Numbered from the stretch's first letter, positions 46,601 through 54,992 are shown. The stretch: 64,000 bases of DNA from Streptomyces scopuliridis RB72 (GCF_000718095.1 NZ_JOEI01000036.1:107416-171415); one strand, 5' to 3'. Made by a program: numbers and translations. Notes: generated by a model from the sequence alone, not told the origin.

Positions 46601-48337
46601 GAACGCGCCGAGATCGCCGGCGCCCCGGAGACCGTCCCCGAGCCGGAAGCGGACGCCCCGCGCGCCGCGCTGCCCGCTCTGCGCGAGGCCTACCGTGCCG
46701 CCTCCCAGCTCTACGAGAAGGTGGGCGTCGGCGCCGATCTGCGCGCCGAGCAGGCGCGCGCGGAGAGCGATGAGAGCGCCGCCCTCGCCGAGCTGGACCG
46801 GCTCACCAACAAGGTCCGCACCCGCGCCGCCCAGCTCCTCGAATCCACCGACGGCGCCGACGGCCCGTCCCGGCAGGCCGCCGCCGCCCGCGCCGAGTCG
46901 CTCGTCCAGATGCTGGAGTCGCGCGCCTCCACCGCGAGCGAGCAACTGGGCCGGTTCCGCGGCGAGGCCGAGCGGCTCGCCCCCGAGGACGGCGACACGC
47001 ACACCGAACTGCCCGCGGAGCTGGTCCCGGCCGACGCCGAGCAGGCGCAGACCCTGCTGCGTACCGCCACCACCGAACTGGCCGTACGGACCGACGCGCT
47101 GGAGACCGCGCGGGCCGCCCACGGCGAGTTGCTGTACGCGCACCGCGCCGCCGAGGACGGCGCGGGCGGCTTCGACGAGACGGCCGCCCTCCTGCGCGAT
47201 CTGCTGCGCGGCGCGGCGGCCGACGACCACGACCCGAAGCGCGGCGACGAGGAGACCCAGGCGCCGGAGCCGTACCCGGGCACGCTGGAGGAGGCGCGGC
47301 ACTCCACGGCCGAGGCCCGCCGTTCACTGCGCGCCTGCGCGGGCGACCTCTCCGCGGCGGAAGCCGGCGTACGGGAAGCCTGCGACGTGCTCGTACGGCA
47401 TGCCAACGCCACCCGCTACGAGCAGGTCCGCACCCCCGCCCGTCAGCAGATCCGCGAACTGCCCGCGTCCGCGCTGCCCGAGCACGCCGCCGCGTGGGCC
47501 CAGGCGTTCGCGCCCCGGCTGCGCGTACTGACGGACGAGCTCGCCCAGTTGGAGCGCAACCGCGACTCGATCGTGGACCGGCTGCGCGGGTTGGTGGACT
47601 CCGCGCTCACGACGCTCCGTTTGGCCCAGCGGCTCTCCCGGCTGCCCGAGGGCCTGGGGGAGTGGTCCGGCCAGGAGTTCCTGCGGATCCGCTTCGAGGA
47701 GCCGGACCGCACGACGCTCACCGAGCGGCTCGGCGAGGTCGTCGACGAGGCGACCCGCGCGGCCCTGAAGAAGAACTCCGATCTGCGCAGGGACGGAATG
47801 TCCCTGCTGCTGCGTGGAGTTCAGGCGGCGCTCCAGCCCCGAGGTGTCGCTGTCGAGATCCTCAAGCCCGACGCCGTACTGCGCGCCGAGCGGGTTCCGG
47901 TCGGACAGATGGGCGATGTCTTCTCGGGCGGCCAGCTGCTCACCGCCGCGATCGCGCTCTACTGCACGATGGCGGCGCTGCGCAGCAATGACCGGGGCCG
48001 CGACAAGCACCGGCACGCGGGCACGCTCTTCCTCGACAATCCGATCGGCCGCGCCAACGCCACCTATCTGCTGGAGCTCCAGCGCGCCGTCTCCGATGCC
48101 CTGGGGGTGCAGCTCCTCTACACCACGGGCCTCTTCGACACGACCGCGCTCGCGGAATTCCCGCTGGTCATCCGGTTGCGCAATGACGCCGATCTGCGCG
48201 CGGGGCTGAAGTACATCAGCGTGGAGGAGCATCTGCGCCCCGGCCTGCCGCAGCAGGACCCGGACGGCGAGACCGTGCACGGCGAGATCACCGCGACGCG
48301 GATGTTCAAACGGACGCCGGAGCCCGTAGCGGAGTAG
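43643..48337 (+). CDS. SMC-like ATPase (MukB/MksB/JetC-like)
   Basis: This 1564-residue protein has complete SMC architecture. Head part 1 (about 1-230) has the Walker A motif LENGGGKSVLLKL near residue 63. Long Ala/Glu/Arg-rich coiled coils follow (about 250-660 and 830-1400) around a central globular hinge (about 689-815; PPGPDVLATVEYLGEHGIPALP). Head part 2 has the ABC signature FSGGQ (about 1425) and Walker B LFLDNPIGRAN (about 1461). The Glu normally following the Walker B Asp is Asn here, which may slow ATP hydrolysis. With the two genes upstream it forms a candidate MksBEF/JetABC-like complex acting on DNA; no JetD/MksG nuclease gene is nearby. Confidence 0.8.
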   Translation: MYELSRVRLYSIGPAGARYADTVLDLRGVGAPVPHPAPAQAEFFEEEPVGPPRRPAPAGVLFLENGGGKSVLLKLIFSVMLPGHRNTLGGASSGVLRKFLLADDCGHVALEWQHTLTGELVVVGKASEWRGRQVSNDPRKFAEGWYSFRPGPGLSLDSLPVAESTAVRPPVEGASGARGRRRTMKGFRDALTEAGKFYPHLDVHWEEIHDRWNEHLGDLGLDPELFRYQREMNADEGEAAGLFAVKKDSDFTDLLLRAVTDTRDTDGLADLVGGFGNKLGRRAELTAERDFTAGSVDLLGRIVEAADTRARARDIHAGAERRARTLVRRLTARAAEERERAADLAQQVTAAAHTVTSAEQARGRSALIAAELAYRHASLALTVAEKRAAAQRRELTDARTLHSAWQAAEAVLRHRAAADRSARVAVAIREAERDAAPALAARATAAADLVRALHAAAEDGERLANEEEERSAALQETGEAAHRDATSAATEAQRARSEAGHLRQRLAEVGQETAEAVRAGWLDDTAPDADPARAALAASDAEKSAVAGWDTAREAARTAADRAREAASAESRAELAAARAADAAQAAEHAYDAERRAAESIAQDERLAGLLSLPATAAALASVPAPRDGTGDREPDAPVRHTSRHPDGPLSPEDLDRYADELRELLDQGITSAERQLFDLRTAAADDSRILGALGDGGLLPPGPDVLATVEYLGEHGIPALPGWRYLAQAVDPGDHAAVLAARPELVDGVVITDPASHARAREALAGAALLPRSAVAVGTAAALLAPVPGPGSEGPADSGVFLVPPNPAMHDEHAADEERQALRSRAAARDEEIRVLAARLTGDRSLAARLGSWRADCPPGMLLELAAAAGTARESAETAAATLAEARTARAEADEAAADTARVRDERQDAAQRARRAADALAGLAFRLRERSGWQAKLRELADDAAESEARATVCLERARAADEDRRAAQRAADDARRTARALRAERAEIAGAPETVPEPEADAPRAALPALREAYRAASQLYEKVGVGADLRAEQARAESDESAALAELDRLTNKVRTRAAQLLESTDGADGPSRQAAAARAESLVQMLESRASTASEQLGRFRGEAERLAPEDGDTHTELPAELVPADAEQAQTLLRTATTELAVRTDALETARAAHGELLYAHRAAEDGAGGFDETAALLRDLLRGAAADDHDPKRGDEETQAPEPYPGTLEEARHSTAEARRSLRACAGDLSAAEAGVREACDVLVRHANATRYEQVRTPARQQIRELPASALPEHAAAWAQAFAPRLRVLTDELAQLERNRDSIVDRLRGLVDSALTTLRLAQRLSRLPEGLGEWSGQEFLRIRFEEPDRTTLTERLGEVVDEATRAALKKNSDLRRDGMSLLLRGVQAALQPRGVAVEILKPDAVLRAERVPVGQMGDVFSGGQLLTAAIALYCTMAALRSNDRGRDKHRHAGTLFLDNPIGRANATYLLELQRAVSDALGVQLLYTTGLFDTTALAEFPLVIRLRNDADLRAGLKYISVEEHLRPGLPQQDPDGETVHGEITATRMFKRTPEPVAE

Positions 48338-48851
48338 CGGCACCGGCCTCCTGAGCACCGGCCCCCGCGGGGCCGGCCTCCTGAGGACCCGCCTCCGGAG
48401 CGCCGGCCCCTCCCTCGGGCCGGGCCCCGCGTCGTATCCGGGCTCCTCCCTGGTCCGCACCCCGCGCGGCGGCACGCGCCGCGCGCCTGGCCCTGCGCCG
48501 CTCCCGGCGCAACTGGCGCGCGGTGCTGCTCGGTACGGACACCACGCCGTTGCGCTGGTTCCACACCTGGCGCGTCACCCATACGTCCAGCACACCCCAG
48601 GTCGCCACCACCGTGGAGGCCACACTGCTCAGCACCATCGGAAACGCCAGCCACGAACCGGCGAGCGTACTGAGAAACGCAATCATGGCCTGAATCAGTG
48701 TGACCGCGGCGATGATCACCGCGCGTACAGCGGCCGTTCTGACCGCGTCCGGCATGCGATACCGCTTCGCTGGCTCCTCGACCCAGAGCCCACGGGACAC
48801 CTCCGTGAACCCCTCCGCCGACGCCGCGCCACGCCGCTCATCCGTCTCCAT
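48306..48851 (-). CDS. Predicted small integral membrane protein
   Basis: I do not recognise this 181-residue protein. It has a polar N-terminus (METDERRGAASAEGF), two membrane helices (about 42-66 and 70-93), a basic segment (RRERRRARRAARAAARG) and a tail of Gly/Ala/Pro/Glu repeats. Its 3' end overlaps the 3' end of the SMC-like gene by 32 bp in opposite orientation. The repetitive tail is encoded by GC-rich imperfect repeats around 48345-48420. It may be anchored in the membrane with a basic cytoplasmic domain able to bind nucleic acid, which is speculation. Confidence 0.65.
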   Translation of the reverse strand: METDERRGAASAEGFTEVSRGLWVEEPAKRYRMPDAVRTAAVRAVIIAAVTLIQAMIAFLSTLAGSWLAFPMVLSSVASTVVATWGVLDVWVTRQVWNQRNGVVSVPSSTARQLRRERRRARRAARAAARGADQGGARIRRGARPEGGAGAPEAGPQEAGPAGAGAQEAGAATPLRAPASV

Positions 48852-49267
48852 GGACCGTCACTCCCCACCCATGTCCGTCTCAAGGGTGACTGCCCGGCTC
48901 GCTCCGCTTCACGCCGGCCATGGAACCGAATGTGATACGCGAAACCGCCCGCAGTGCTCCCAACTAACCCCTGATCCCCGCACACAAGGACGAATGGACG
49001 CCCCGGAAGATTCCCGGGACGATCGCCGAACATTAAGTTTCAGCCATCTGTTCCGGCCGGATATCTACCGTCCCGTCTGCTCTTCGCCGTGCGCGTCAAG
49101 GAAGCCAACTCGCCGAATACCAGGACAACTCATGATCAAGGCATCAAGGGGCGGCCGAAAATCATCCGGATGTGTCTTCGAGTTGCCGGTGCGACAGTAG
49201 TAGGCTCGCGCCGTTTGTTGACGGAGAATCTCCCGCAACCGGGCGGGGGATCGAGCTGGGGGAGGCC
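48852..49267. other. 416-bp intergenic region upstream of conservon
   Basis: This region separates a minus-strand membrane protein gene from the plus-strand conservon. It is less GC-rich than its surroundings. A possible promoter for the conservon is TTCGAG (49177-49182), 18 bp, TAGGCT (49201-49206). No further gene is seen. Confidence 0.45.
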
Positions 49268-52111
49268 ATGCGCTTTCGCGGGAAATCCATCCGCCGGAAG
49301 ATCGTGGCGCTGCTGCTCGTGCCGCTCGTCGCACTGACCGTCCTCTGGGGACTCGCCACGACGCTCGCCGGCAGCCAGGCCAAGCAGCTCATCGATGTCA
49401 GACATGTCATCAAAACCGTCGGCAACCCTGTCGAGGAATCGGTCGGCGTCCTCCAGAGCGAACGACGACAGACCCTCATCTTTCTGGCCGACCCCACGGC
49501 CGCGGACTCACTGACCGAACTCCGCGCCCGGCGTGGCGACACCGACCGCGCCCTGGCCACGGTCAGAAAAGCCGAATCAGCGGCGCGCGACCGGATGGAC
49601 GACATCTCGACCGAGCGGCTCGACCGGCTCGTCGGCTCCCTCGAAGGCCTCGGGCTGATGCGCCGCTCGGTGGACGAGAGCACCGTCACCCGTGAGAAGG
49701 CGCTCGCCTTCTACAACGGACTCGTCGACCCCAGCCACAACTTCCTGGCCTCCCTGTACGGACACGAGGACGTCGACGGCGACAACTGGGGCCGGGCGCT
49801 GATCGGGTTCGACCGCGCGCGGGAGATGCTCTCCCGCGAAGACGCGCTCGTCGCCTCCGCGCTGATCGCGCGCCGAGTGACCCCCGAGGACGTCCGCGCC
49901 ACCTCCGACCTCGTCGCCAACCGCACGCTGCTCTACGACACCAACCTCGCCGACCTGCCGCTCTCGGACCGCGCGACGCTCGAACAGTACTGGCGCACCC
50001 CCGCCACACTCGCCCTGCGCGAGGCGGAGAACCGTCTCATCGCGGCGGGCGCCACCGAGACCCCGAAGACGCTCGACGCCGCGGGCTGGCAGCAGATGAC
50101 CGCCTCGGTCCTGGAGGACCTGACCCGCGAGAGCGACGAGGCCACCGAGCTGTACCGGGGCCATATCGACCCCGTACGCAACGACATCTTCGTACGGGTC
50201 GGCTTCGCCGCCGCGCTCGGCCTCGTCGCCCTCCTCGTCTCCATCATCGTGTCCGTACGCGTCGGCCGTGATCTGATCCGCGACCTGTCGCGGCTCCGCA
50301 AGGAGGCCCACGAGGTCTCCGGCGTACGCCTGCCCAGCGTCATGCGCCGGCTCGCCGCGGGCGAACCGGTCGACGTGGAGACCGAGGCGCCGCGGCTCGA
50401 CTACGAGAGGGACGAGGTCGGCCAGGTCGGCCAGGCCCTCAACACGCTCCAGCGCGCCGCCGTCGAGGCCGCCGTCAAACAGGCCGACCTCCGGCGCGGG
50501 GTCTCCGAGGTGTTCGTCAACCTCGCCCGCCGCAACCAGGTCCTGCTCCACCGTCAGCTCACGCTCCTGGACACCATGGAGCGCCGTACGGAGGACACCG
50601 AGGAGCTCGCCGACCTCTTCCGGCTCGACCACCTCACCACCCGTATGCGACGGCACGCCGAGGGTCTGGTGATCCTCTCCGGAGCCGCCCCGTCCCGGCA
50701 GTGGCGCAAGCCGGTCCAGCTCATGGACGTGGTGCGCGCGGCGGTCGCCGAGGTCGAGGACTACGAGCGCATCGAGGTCCGCAGGCTGCCGCGCATCGGC
50801 GTCGGCGGGCCCGCGGTCGCCGACCTCACCCACCTCATCGCCGAACTCCTGGAGAACGCCACGGTGTTCTCGCCCCCGCACACCGCGGTACAGGTGCACG
50901 GCGAGCGGGTCGCCAACGGATTCACCCTGGAGATCCACGACCGCGGTCTCGGGATGGCCCCGGAAGTGCTGCTCGACGCGAATCTGCGGCTCGCGGAGAC
51001 CCCCGAGTTCGAGCTGTCCGACACCGACCGCCTCGGGCTGTTCGTGGTCAGCCGGCTCGCCCAGCGCCAGAACGTACGCGTCTCGCTCCAGCCCTCCCCG
51101 TACGGCGGGACCACCGCGATCGTGTTCCTGCCGGTCGCGCTGCTCACCGACGCGCCCGAGACCGAGGGCACCGGCTTCCGGCTCGACCGCAAGACCACCA
51201 CGGAGCGCGGCCGCCATCGTGCCGACGGCGGTGGCGGCGGCCGGCGCACCGCGCTCGCGCAGGTCCCCGCGGGACTGGGCAGCGAGCCGTCCGTGCTCGA
51301 CGGCCCGGTCGAACTCGAACCTCCGGTACGCGCTCTCGAAAGGGAGAGCGGGCCGTTGCTCGGCGGAGGTGACGGCATCACCGATATCGAGGACACGGAG
51401 AGCGAGCGCGGCGGACTGTTCCGCGCGCGGGAACATCTCCGCGACTCCGGCCTTGACGTTCCGTACGCCGGCGATGACGGACGCGACCCGTACGGCGGCC
51501 GGGACACCGGCGACGCCGCCGACGGGCTGCTGAGCCGTGATGACGTACGCGGTTCACGGGACGACGCCCGGGACTTCCGCGACCGGCGCGACGGCCGCCC
51601 CGTCCAGCCGCCGCGCGGCCGGCACGGACAGCCGCAGCGCCCGGTGGACGCCACCGCGTCCGACCGCCCGGCCGGACTGCCCCGCCGTAAGCCCCCGACC
51701 CTGGTCGTGGACCGCGGCCGGCGCGTGGACGAGGTGGGCCGCGCCGCGACGGAGCCGGAGCGGGCGGCCGGCGGAACGGGCCGCACCTGGTCCGGCGTTC
51801 CGGCCCAGCCCTCACGCTCCTCGGCACCGGGCGGACCGGCGTCCGACGCGGCCCCGCCCATGATCGACGGACTGCCCCGCCGTATCCGGCAGGCCAGTCT
51901 GGCCCCTCAGCTGAAGGACACCGCTCCGGACCGTGGCACCGACCTCACGCCCGCCACGGGCCAGGACACCGAGCGGGACGCGGACGAAGTACGCAGCCGC
52001 ATGGCTTCGCTCCAGCGGGGCTGGCAGCGCGGTCGTCGGCAGAACGATGCCGAGGACCCCACCGGCCCCGGCGAGATACAAGGAACCACATCGGAGGGGG
52101 ACGGTCGATGA
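49268..52111 (+). CDS. cvnA: Conservon sensor histidine kinase (CvnA)
   Basis: This 947-residue membrane protein starts with a helix (about 10-32), an extracytoplasmic nitrate/nitrite-sensor-like helical domain (about 40-300), a second membrane helix (about 307-332), a HAMP region, and a histidine-kinase-type ATPase domain (about 500-640) with the N-box LIAELLENATVFSPPHTAV and DRGLGMAP. No clear phospho-acceptor H-box is seen, as in other CvnA proteins. The last 300 residues are Arg/Asp/Pro-rich and probably disordered. The ATG has GGGGGAGG upstream. It is the first gene of a four-gene conservon operon and overlaps the roadblock gene as ATGA. Confidence 0.9.
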   Translation: MRFRGKSIRRKIVALLLVPLVALTVLWGLATTLAGSQAKQLIDVRHVIKTVGNPVEESVGVLQSERRQTLIFLADPTAADSLTELRARRGDTDRALATVRKAESAARDRMDDISTERLDRLVGSLEGLGLMRRSVDESTVTREKALAFYNGLVDPSHNFLASLYGHEDVDGDNWGRALIGFDRAREMLSREDALVASALIARRVTPEDVRATSDLVANRTLLYDTNLADLPLSDRATLEQYWRTPATLALREAENRLIAAGATETPKTLDAAGWQQMTASVLEDLTRESDEATELYRGHIDPVRNDIFVRVGFAAALGLVALLVSIIVSVRVGRDLIRDLSRLRKEAHEVSGVRLPSVMRRLAAGEPVDVETEAPRLDYERDEVGQVGQALNTLQRAAVEAAVKQADLRRGVSEVFVNLARRNQVLLHRQLTLLDTMERRTEDTEELADLFRLDHLTTRMRRHAEGLVILSGAAPSRQWRKPVQLMDVVRAAVAEVEDYERIEVRRLPRIGVGGPAVADLTHLIAELLENATVFSPPHTAVQVHGERVANGFTLEIHDRGLGMAPEVLLDANLRLAETPEFELSDTDRLGLFVVSRLAQRQNVRVSLQPSPYGGTTAIVFLPVALLTDAPETEGTGFRLDRKTTTERGRHRADGGGGGRRTALAQVPAGLGSEPSVLDGPVELEPPVRALERESGPLLGGGDGITDIEDTESERGGLFRAREHLRDSGLDVPYAGDDGRDPYGGRDTGDAADGLLSRDDVRGSRDDARDFRDRRDGRPVQPPRGRHGQPQRPVDATASDRPAGLPRRKPPTLVVDRGRRVDEVGRAATEPERAAGGTGRTWSGVPAQPSRSSAPGGPASDAAPPMIDGLPRRIRQASLAPQLKDTAPDRGTDLTPATGQDTERDADEVRSRMASLQRGWQRGRRQNDAEDPTGPGEIQGTTSEGDGR

Positions 52112-52551
52112 CCGCACCGAACGCCGCAGCACGCCACACCATGGACCCCAACGTCGTCGGAGAGCTCAACTGGCTCCTCGACGAGCTCGTGGACCGGGTC
52201 GCCAGCATCCGGAAAGCGGTGGTGCTCTCCGGTGACGGGCTCGCCACCGGGACGTCCAAGGACCTCACGCGTGAGGACGGCGAGCACCTCGCGGCCGTCG
52301 CCTCCGGATTCCACAGCCTCGCCAAGGGAGTGGGCCGGCACTTCGAGGCGGGCAAGGTCCGGCAGACCGTCGTGGAGCTGGACGACGCGTTCCTCTTCGT
52401 CACCGCGGCGGGCGACGGCAGCTGTCTGGCCGTCCTGTCCGACGCGGACTCCGACGTCGGACAGGTCGCCTACGAGATGACGCTCATGGTCAAGCGGGTC
52501 GGCGTCCACCTGGGTACGGCCCCACGGACCGGCCTGCCCGCCGGAGGGTGA
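52108..52551 (+). CDS. cvnB: Conservon roadblock/LC7 protein (CvnB)
   Basis: This 147-residue protein is a roadblock/LC7 domain, with LNWLLDELVDRVASIRKAVVLSGDGL and FLFVTAAGDGSCLAVLSDADSDVG. In conservons it acts with the GTPase CvnD, probably as a regulator of its nucleotide cycle, in a membrane-proximal signalling complex with CvnA. The start ATG overlaps the kinase stop by four bases. Confidence 0.93.
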   Translation: MTAPNAAARHTMDPNVVGELNWLLDELVDRVASIRKAVVLSGDGLATGTSKDLTREDGEHLAAVASGFHSLAKGVGRHFEAGKVRQTVVELDDAFLFVTAAGDGSCLAVLSDADSDVGQVAYEMTLMVKRVGVHLGTAPRTGLPAGG

Positions 52552-52561
52552 GCGGGCTGCG

Positions 52562-52957
52562 ATGAGCGAAGCGGATCAGGATCAGCAGCACTGGTTCGAC
52601 GGCGAAGCCGGACCGGTAGTACGCCCGTATGCGATGACGCGTGGCCGCACCAGCAGCGCGACGCGCCACCGGCTCGACCTGATCGCGCTCGTCGTCTGCG
52701 AACCCGCGGCCGGTGACCCCGGCCGGGACCAGACGCTCTCCCCCGAGCACGTGGAGATCGTCGAACGCTGCTTCACCAGCCCCCAGTCGATCGCCGAGCT
52801 GGCCGCGGGCCTCGACCTCCCCGTCGGGGTGGTCAGGGTCCTCGTCGGCGATCTGGTGGAGGACGAAATCGTGCACGTAACCCGTCCCGTTCCGCCGGCC
52901 GAACTGCCGGACGTGAGCATTCTCCGCGAGGTGATCAATGGTCTTCGGGCGCTCTAG
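52562..52957 (+). CDS. cvnC: Conservon DUF742 protein (CvnC)
   Basis: This 131-residue DUF742 protein has a winged-helix-like core: VRPYAMTRGRTSS, the segment LSPEHVEIVERCFTSPQSIAELAAGLDLPVGVVRVLVGDLV, and VSILREVINGLRAL at the C-terminus. DUF742 proteins are the third conservon component; their molecular role is not settled. It starts 11 bp after cvnB and its 3' end overlaps the GTPase gene by 20 bp. Confidence 0.93.
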   Translation: MSEADQDQQHWFDGEAGPVVRPYAMTRGRTSSATRHRLDLIALVVCEPAAGDPGRDQTLSPEHVEIVERCFTSPQSIAELAAGLDLPVGVVRVLVGDLVEDEIVHVTRPVPPAELPDVSILREVINGLRAL

Positions 52958-53546
52958 CCGCAGGCAGCGTCCGGCCGATCCGGTGACGCTGAAGATCCTG
53001 GTCGCCGGGGGCTTCGGGGTGGGCAAGACCACTCTCGTGGGCGCGGTCAGCGAGATCAGACCGCTCCGTACCGAAGAGGTGCTGAGCGAGGCCGGTCAGC
53101 CTGTCGACGACGTCGACGGGGTCGAGGGCAAGACGACCACCACGGTCGCCATGGACTTCGGCCGGATCACGCTCCGCGAGGACCTGGTGCTGTATGTCTT
53201 CGGCACCCCGGGGCAGGACCGCTTCTGGTTCCTCTGGGACGAGCTGGCCCAGGGAGCCCTGGGCGCGGTCGTGCTGGCCGACACCCGCCGCCTCGCGGAC
53301 TCCTTCGCCGCCGTCGACTACTTCGAACGGCGCGGCATCCCGTTCACCGTCGCCGTCAACTGCTTCGAGGGCGCGGACCGCTTCCCGGGCGAGACCGTAC
53401 GGTCGGCGCTCGACCTCGACCCCGAGGTCCCGCTGGTGATGTGTGACGCGCGCGAACGTGAGTCCGTCAAGGAAGTGCTGGTGGCGGTCGTCGAGCACGC
53501 GATGACCCTGGCGGCGCGGCAGCGCGAGCACGCGGCCACGACCTGA
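52938..53546 (+). CDS. cvnD: Conservon small GTPase (CvnD)
   Basis: This 202-residue protein is a Ras-like GTPase of the MglA-related conservon type. It has the P-loop GGFGVGKTTLVGAVSEI, a switch with Thr in KTTTTVAMDFGRI, the G3-like FGTPGQDRFWFLWDEL, and NCFEG in place of the usual NKxD. It completes the conservon and is probably the signalling output at the membrane. It starts inside cvnC, an arrangement that favours coupled translation. Confidence 0.94.
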   Translation: MVFGRSSRRQRPADPVTLKILVAGGFGVGKTTLVGAVSEIRPLRTEEVLSEAGQPVDDVDGVEGKTTTTVAMDFGRITLREDLVLYVFGTPGQDRFWFLWDELAQGALGAVVLADTRRLADSFAAVDYFERRGIPFTVAVNCFEGADRFPGETVRSALDLDPEVPLVMCDARERESVKEVLVAVVEHAMTLAARQREHAATT

Positions 53547-53604
53547 GCCCGGCACCGTCTACCAGGTCCTGTCCGGCCGGGCCCGTACGGACCGCCCCGG
53601 CGCG

Positions 53605-54015
53605 TCAGGGGCGGTTCGCGGCCAGCCACTTGGCGGCGGTCTCCGCCAGCTCCCGGTCCCGGCCCGCCAGCATCATCCGGATCATCTGCACATCCCCGCG
53701 CAGCGACCAGGCCGGATGGCCGAAAGTAGCGGGATTGTTCTTCTCGATGAGGAAGTGGGCGGGCCAGGCCGCCCCGTATCCGATGAGCGGCAGGGCCGCC
53801 GCGTACCGCTTCCGTCCGCGCGCCAGCCCGTAGGCACTGACCGCGAGGCCGGTGAGCGTGCCGGTGAGATGGAGCCAGCGCGTCGCCGCCTTGGAGTGCA
53901 TGGCGACGTAGTAGGGCCAGAACTCCTCGTACGAATCGAACGTCCGCGGCTCGGCCGGCTGTCGCTCGTTCGTCTGCCGCTCACTCGTCCGGTGCTCATA
54001 TGTTCGCTGCGCCAT
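53605..54015 (-). CDS. DUF962 (Mpo1-like) membrane protein
   Basis: This 136-residue protein has the DUF962 motifs: FDSYEEFWPYYVAMHSKAATRWLH at the start of the core, WPAHFLIEKNNPATFGHP, and WSLRGDVQMIRMML. Two membrane helices lie around residues 50-95. The yeast relative Mpo1 is a dioxygenase acting on 2-hydroxy fatty acids, and the His residues in the motifs are consistent with an iron site. The ATG at 54015 is preferred over upstream in-frame starts because the N-terminal segment before the motif is already low-complexity. A terminator lies upstream, behind the vanX-like gene. Confidence 0.85.
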   Translation of the reverse strand: MAQRTYEHRTSERQTNERQPAEPRTFDSYEEFWPYYVAMHSKAATRWLHLTGTLTGLAVSAYGLARGRKRYAAALPLIGYGAAWPAHFLIEKNNPATFGHPAWSLRGDVQMIRMMLAGRDRELAETAAKWLAANRP

Positions 54016-54077
54016 ACGGGCACCGTAATGGCTTTCCTGTGAACCGGATACGGGTTCCGCGCGTCCCACCGGGAGAC

Positions 54078-54114
54078 GGCCGGCCGGAGCCCACGGGGGT
54101 GGCCCCGGCCGGCC
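54078..54114 (-). terminator. Hairpin terminator after VanX-like gene
   Basis: GGCCGGCCGG (54078-54087) and CCGGCCGGCC (54105-54114) form a 10-bp stem with a 17-base loop, 11 bp beyond the stop of the minus-strand dipeptidase gene. Confidence 0.65.
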
Positions 54115-54124
54115 TCTCGCTCCC

Positions 54125-54931
54125 TCAGTTCCCCATGACCGAACGCCACGCCACCGGGAAGTCGAAGTAGCTGTCCGGGAAGGTCTCCGGCTTGTGCGTG
54201 AAGTGCCACCACTCCTCGGGCAGATTGGTGAAGCCCACGCCGGCCAGCGTCGACTTCAGAAGCTGCCGGTTCGCGCGCTGCTCGCCCTGGACGCGTGGAT
54301 CATCGGTGTGCGCGAGTGTGTCGAAACAGTCGAAGCCGGTGCCCATGTCGACGGAGTTGTCGGGGAACCGCTCGGCCTTCGGCCCGTAGCAGGGAGCGAG
54401 CTTCTCACCCGGCCGGTACGGCCGCGTCGGCAGGGCCGGCAGCTTGACGAGCGTCAGATCGACGGTGCTGCCCCTGCTGTGCCCGGACTTCTCCGCGATG
54501 TAACCGTCCGCGAACAGCCGCGACTTGTCGACGCGCGGATAGAACTCCGGCTTCATACGCTCGTCCTGGAGATCCTCGGCCCACCGTACGAAGTGGTCGA
54601 CGGCCCGCTGCGGCCGGTAGCAGTCGTACACCTTCAGCGAGTACCCCTGCCGCAGCAGTTTCCGCTGGGCCGTGCGCAGCGCCTCGGCGGTGGGGCGGGT
54701 GACGAGACAGACCGGCTGCCGGTAGCCGTCCACGGGCTCGCCCACGAAGTTGTGCGGCGTGAGGTAGCGCATCTCCTGGATGATCGTCGGCGCGACCGTG
54801 CGCAGGGCCACGAACTCCTTCGGCGCCACCGGTTCGGCCGTGGCCCGCGCCGCGGGCGCGGTGGCGGCGACGGTCAGCAGAGCGGCGGCGGAAGCGGTCA
54901 GGACGCGGAGTGCGGATATCAGACGTGTCAT
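54125..54931 (-). CDS. Exported VanX-like D-Ala-D-Ala dipeptidase (M15D)
   Basis: This 268-residue protein has a signal peptide (about 1-33, ending ARATA) and an M15 zinc peptidase domain. The zinc ligands are in SGHSRGSTVDLTL (His and Asp, about 155-164) and EEWWHFTH near the C-terminus. The family member VanX cleaves D-Ala-D-Ala, but this copy is exported, whereas vancomycin-resistance VanX is cytoplasmic, and no vanHA genes are adjacent. It is thus more likely a cell-wall peptide recycling dipeptidase. I chose the ATG at 54931, with GAAGG upstream. It is divergent from the NUDIX gene. Confidence 0.9.
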   Translation of the reverse strand: MTRLISALRVLTASAAALLTVAATAPAARATAEPVAPKEFVALRTVAPTIIQEMRYLTPHNFVGEPVDGYRQPVCLVTRPTAEALRTAQRKLLRQGYSLKVYDCYRPQRAVDHFVRWAEDLQDERMKPEFYPRVDKSRLFADGYIAEKSGHSRGSTVDLTLVKLPALPTRPYRPGEKLAPCYGPKAERFPDNSVDMGTGFDCFDTLAHTDDPRVQGEQRANRQLLKSTLAGVGFTNLPEEWWHFTHKPETFPDSYFDFPVAWRSVMGN

Positions 54932-54992
54932 GGGCACCTTCGTCTATCAGCTCCGGGGACCGCGGGGAAGAGCGATCGGATACAGTCCGCGC

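Noticed and set aside
43517..47302. Open frame of 1261 codons on the minus strand opposite the SMC-like gene
   Set aside because: It is antisense to a well-supported SMC protein; the translation is Gly/Arg-rich low complexity typical of a shadow.
54125..54931. Vancomycin-resistance vanX
   Set aside because: The protein has a signal peptide and no vanH/vanA genes are adjacent, so a resistance cassette is not supported.
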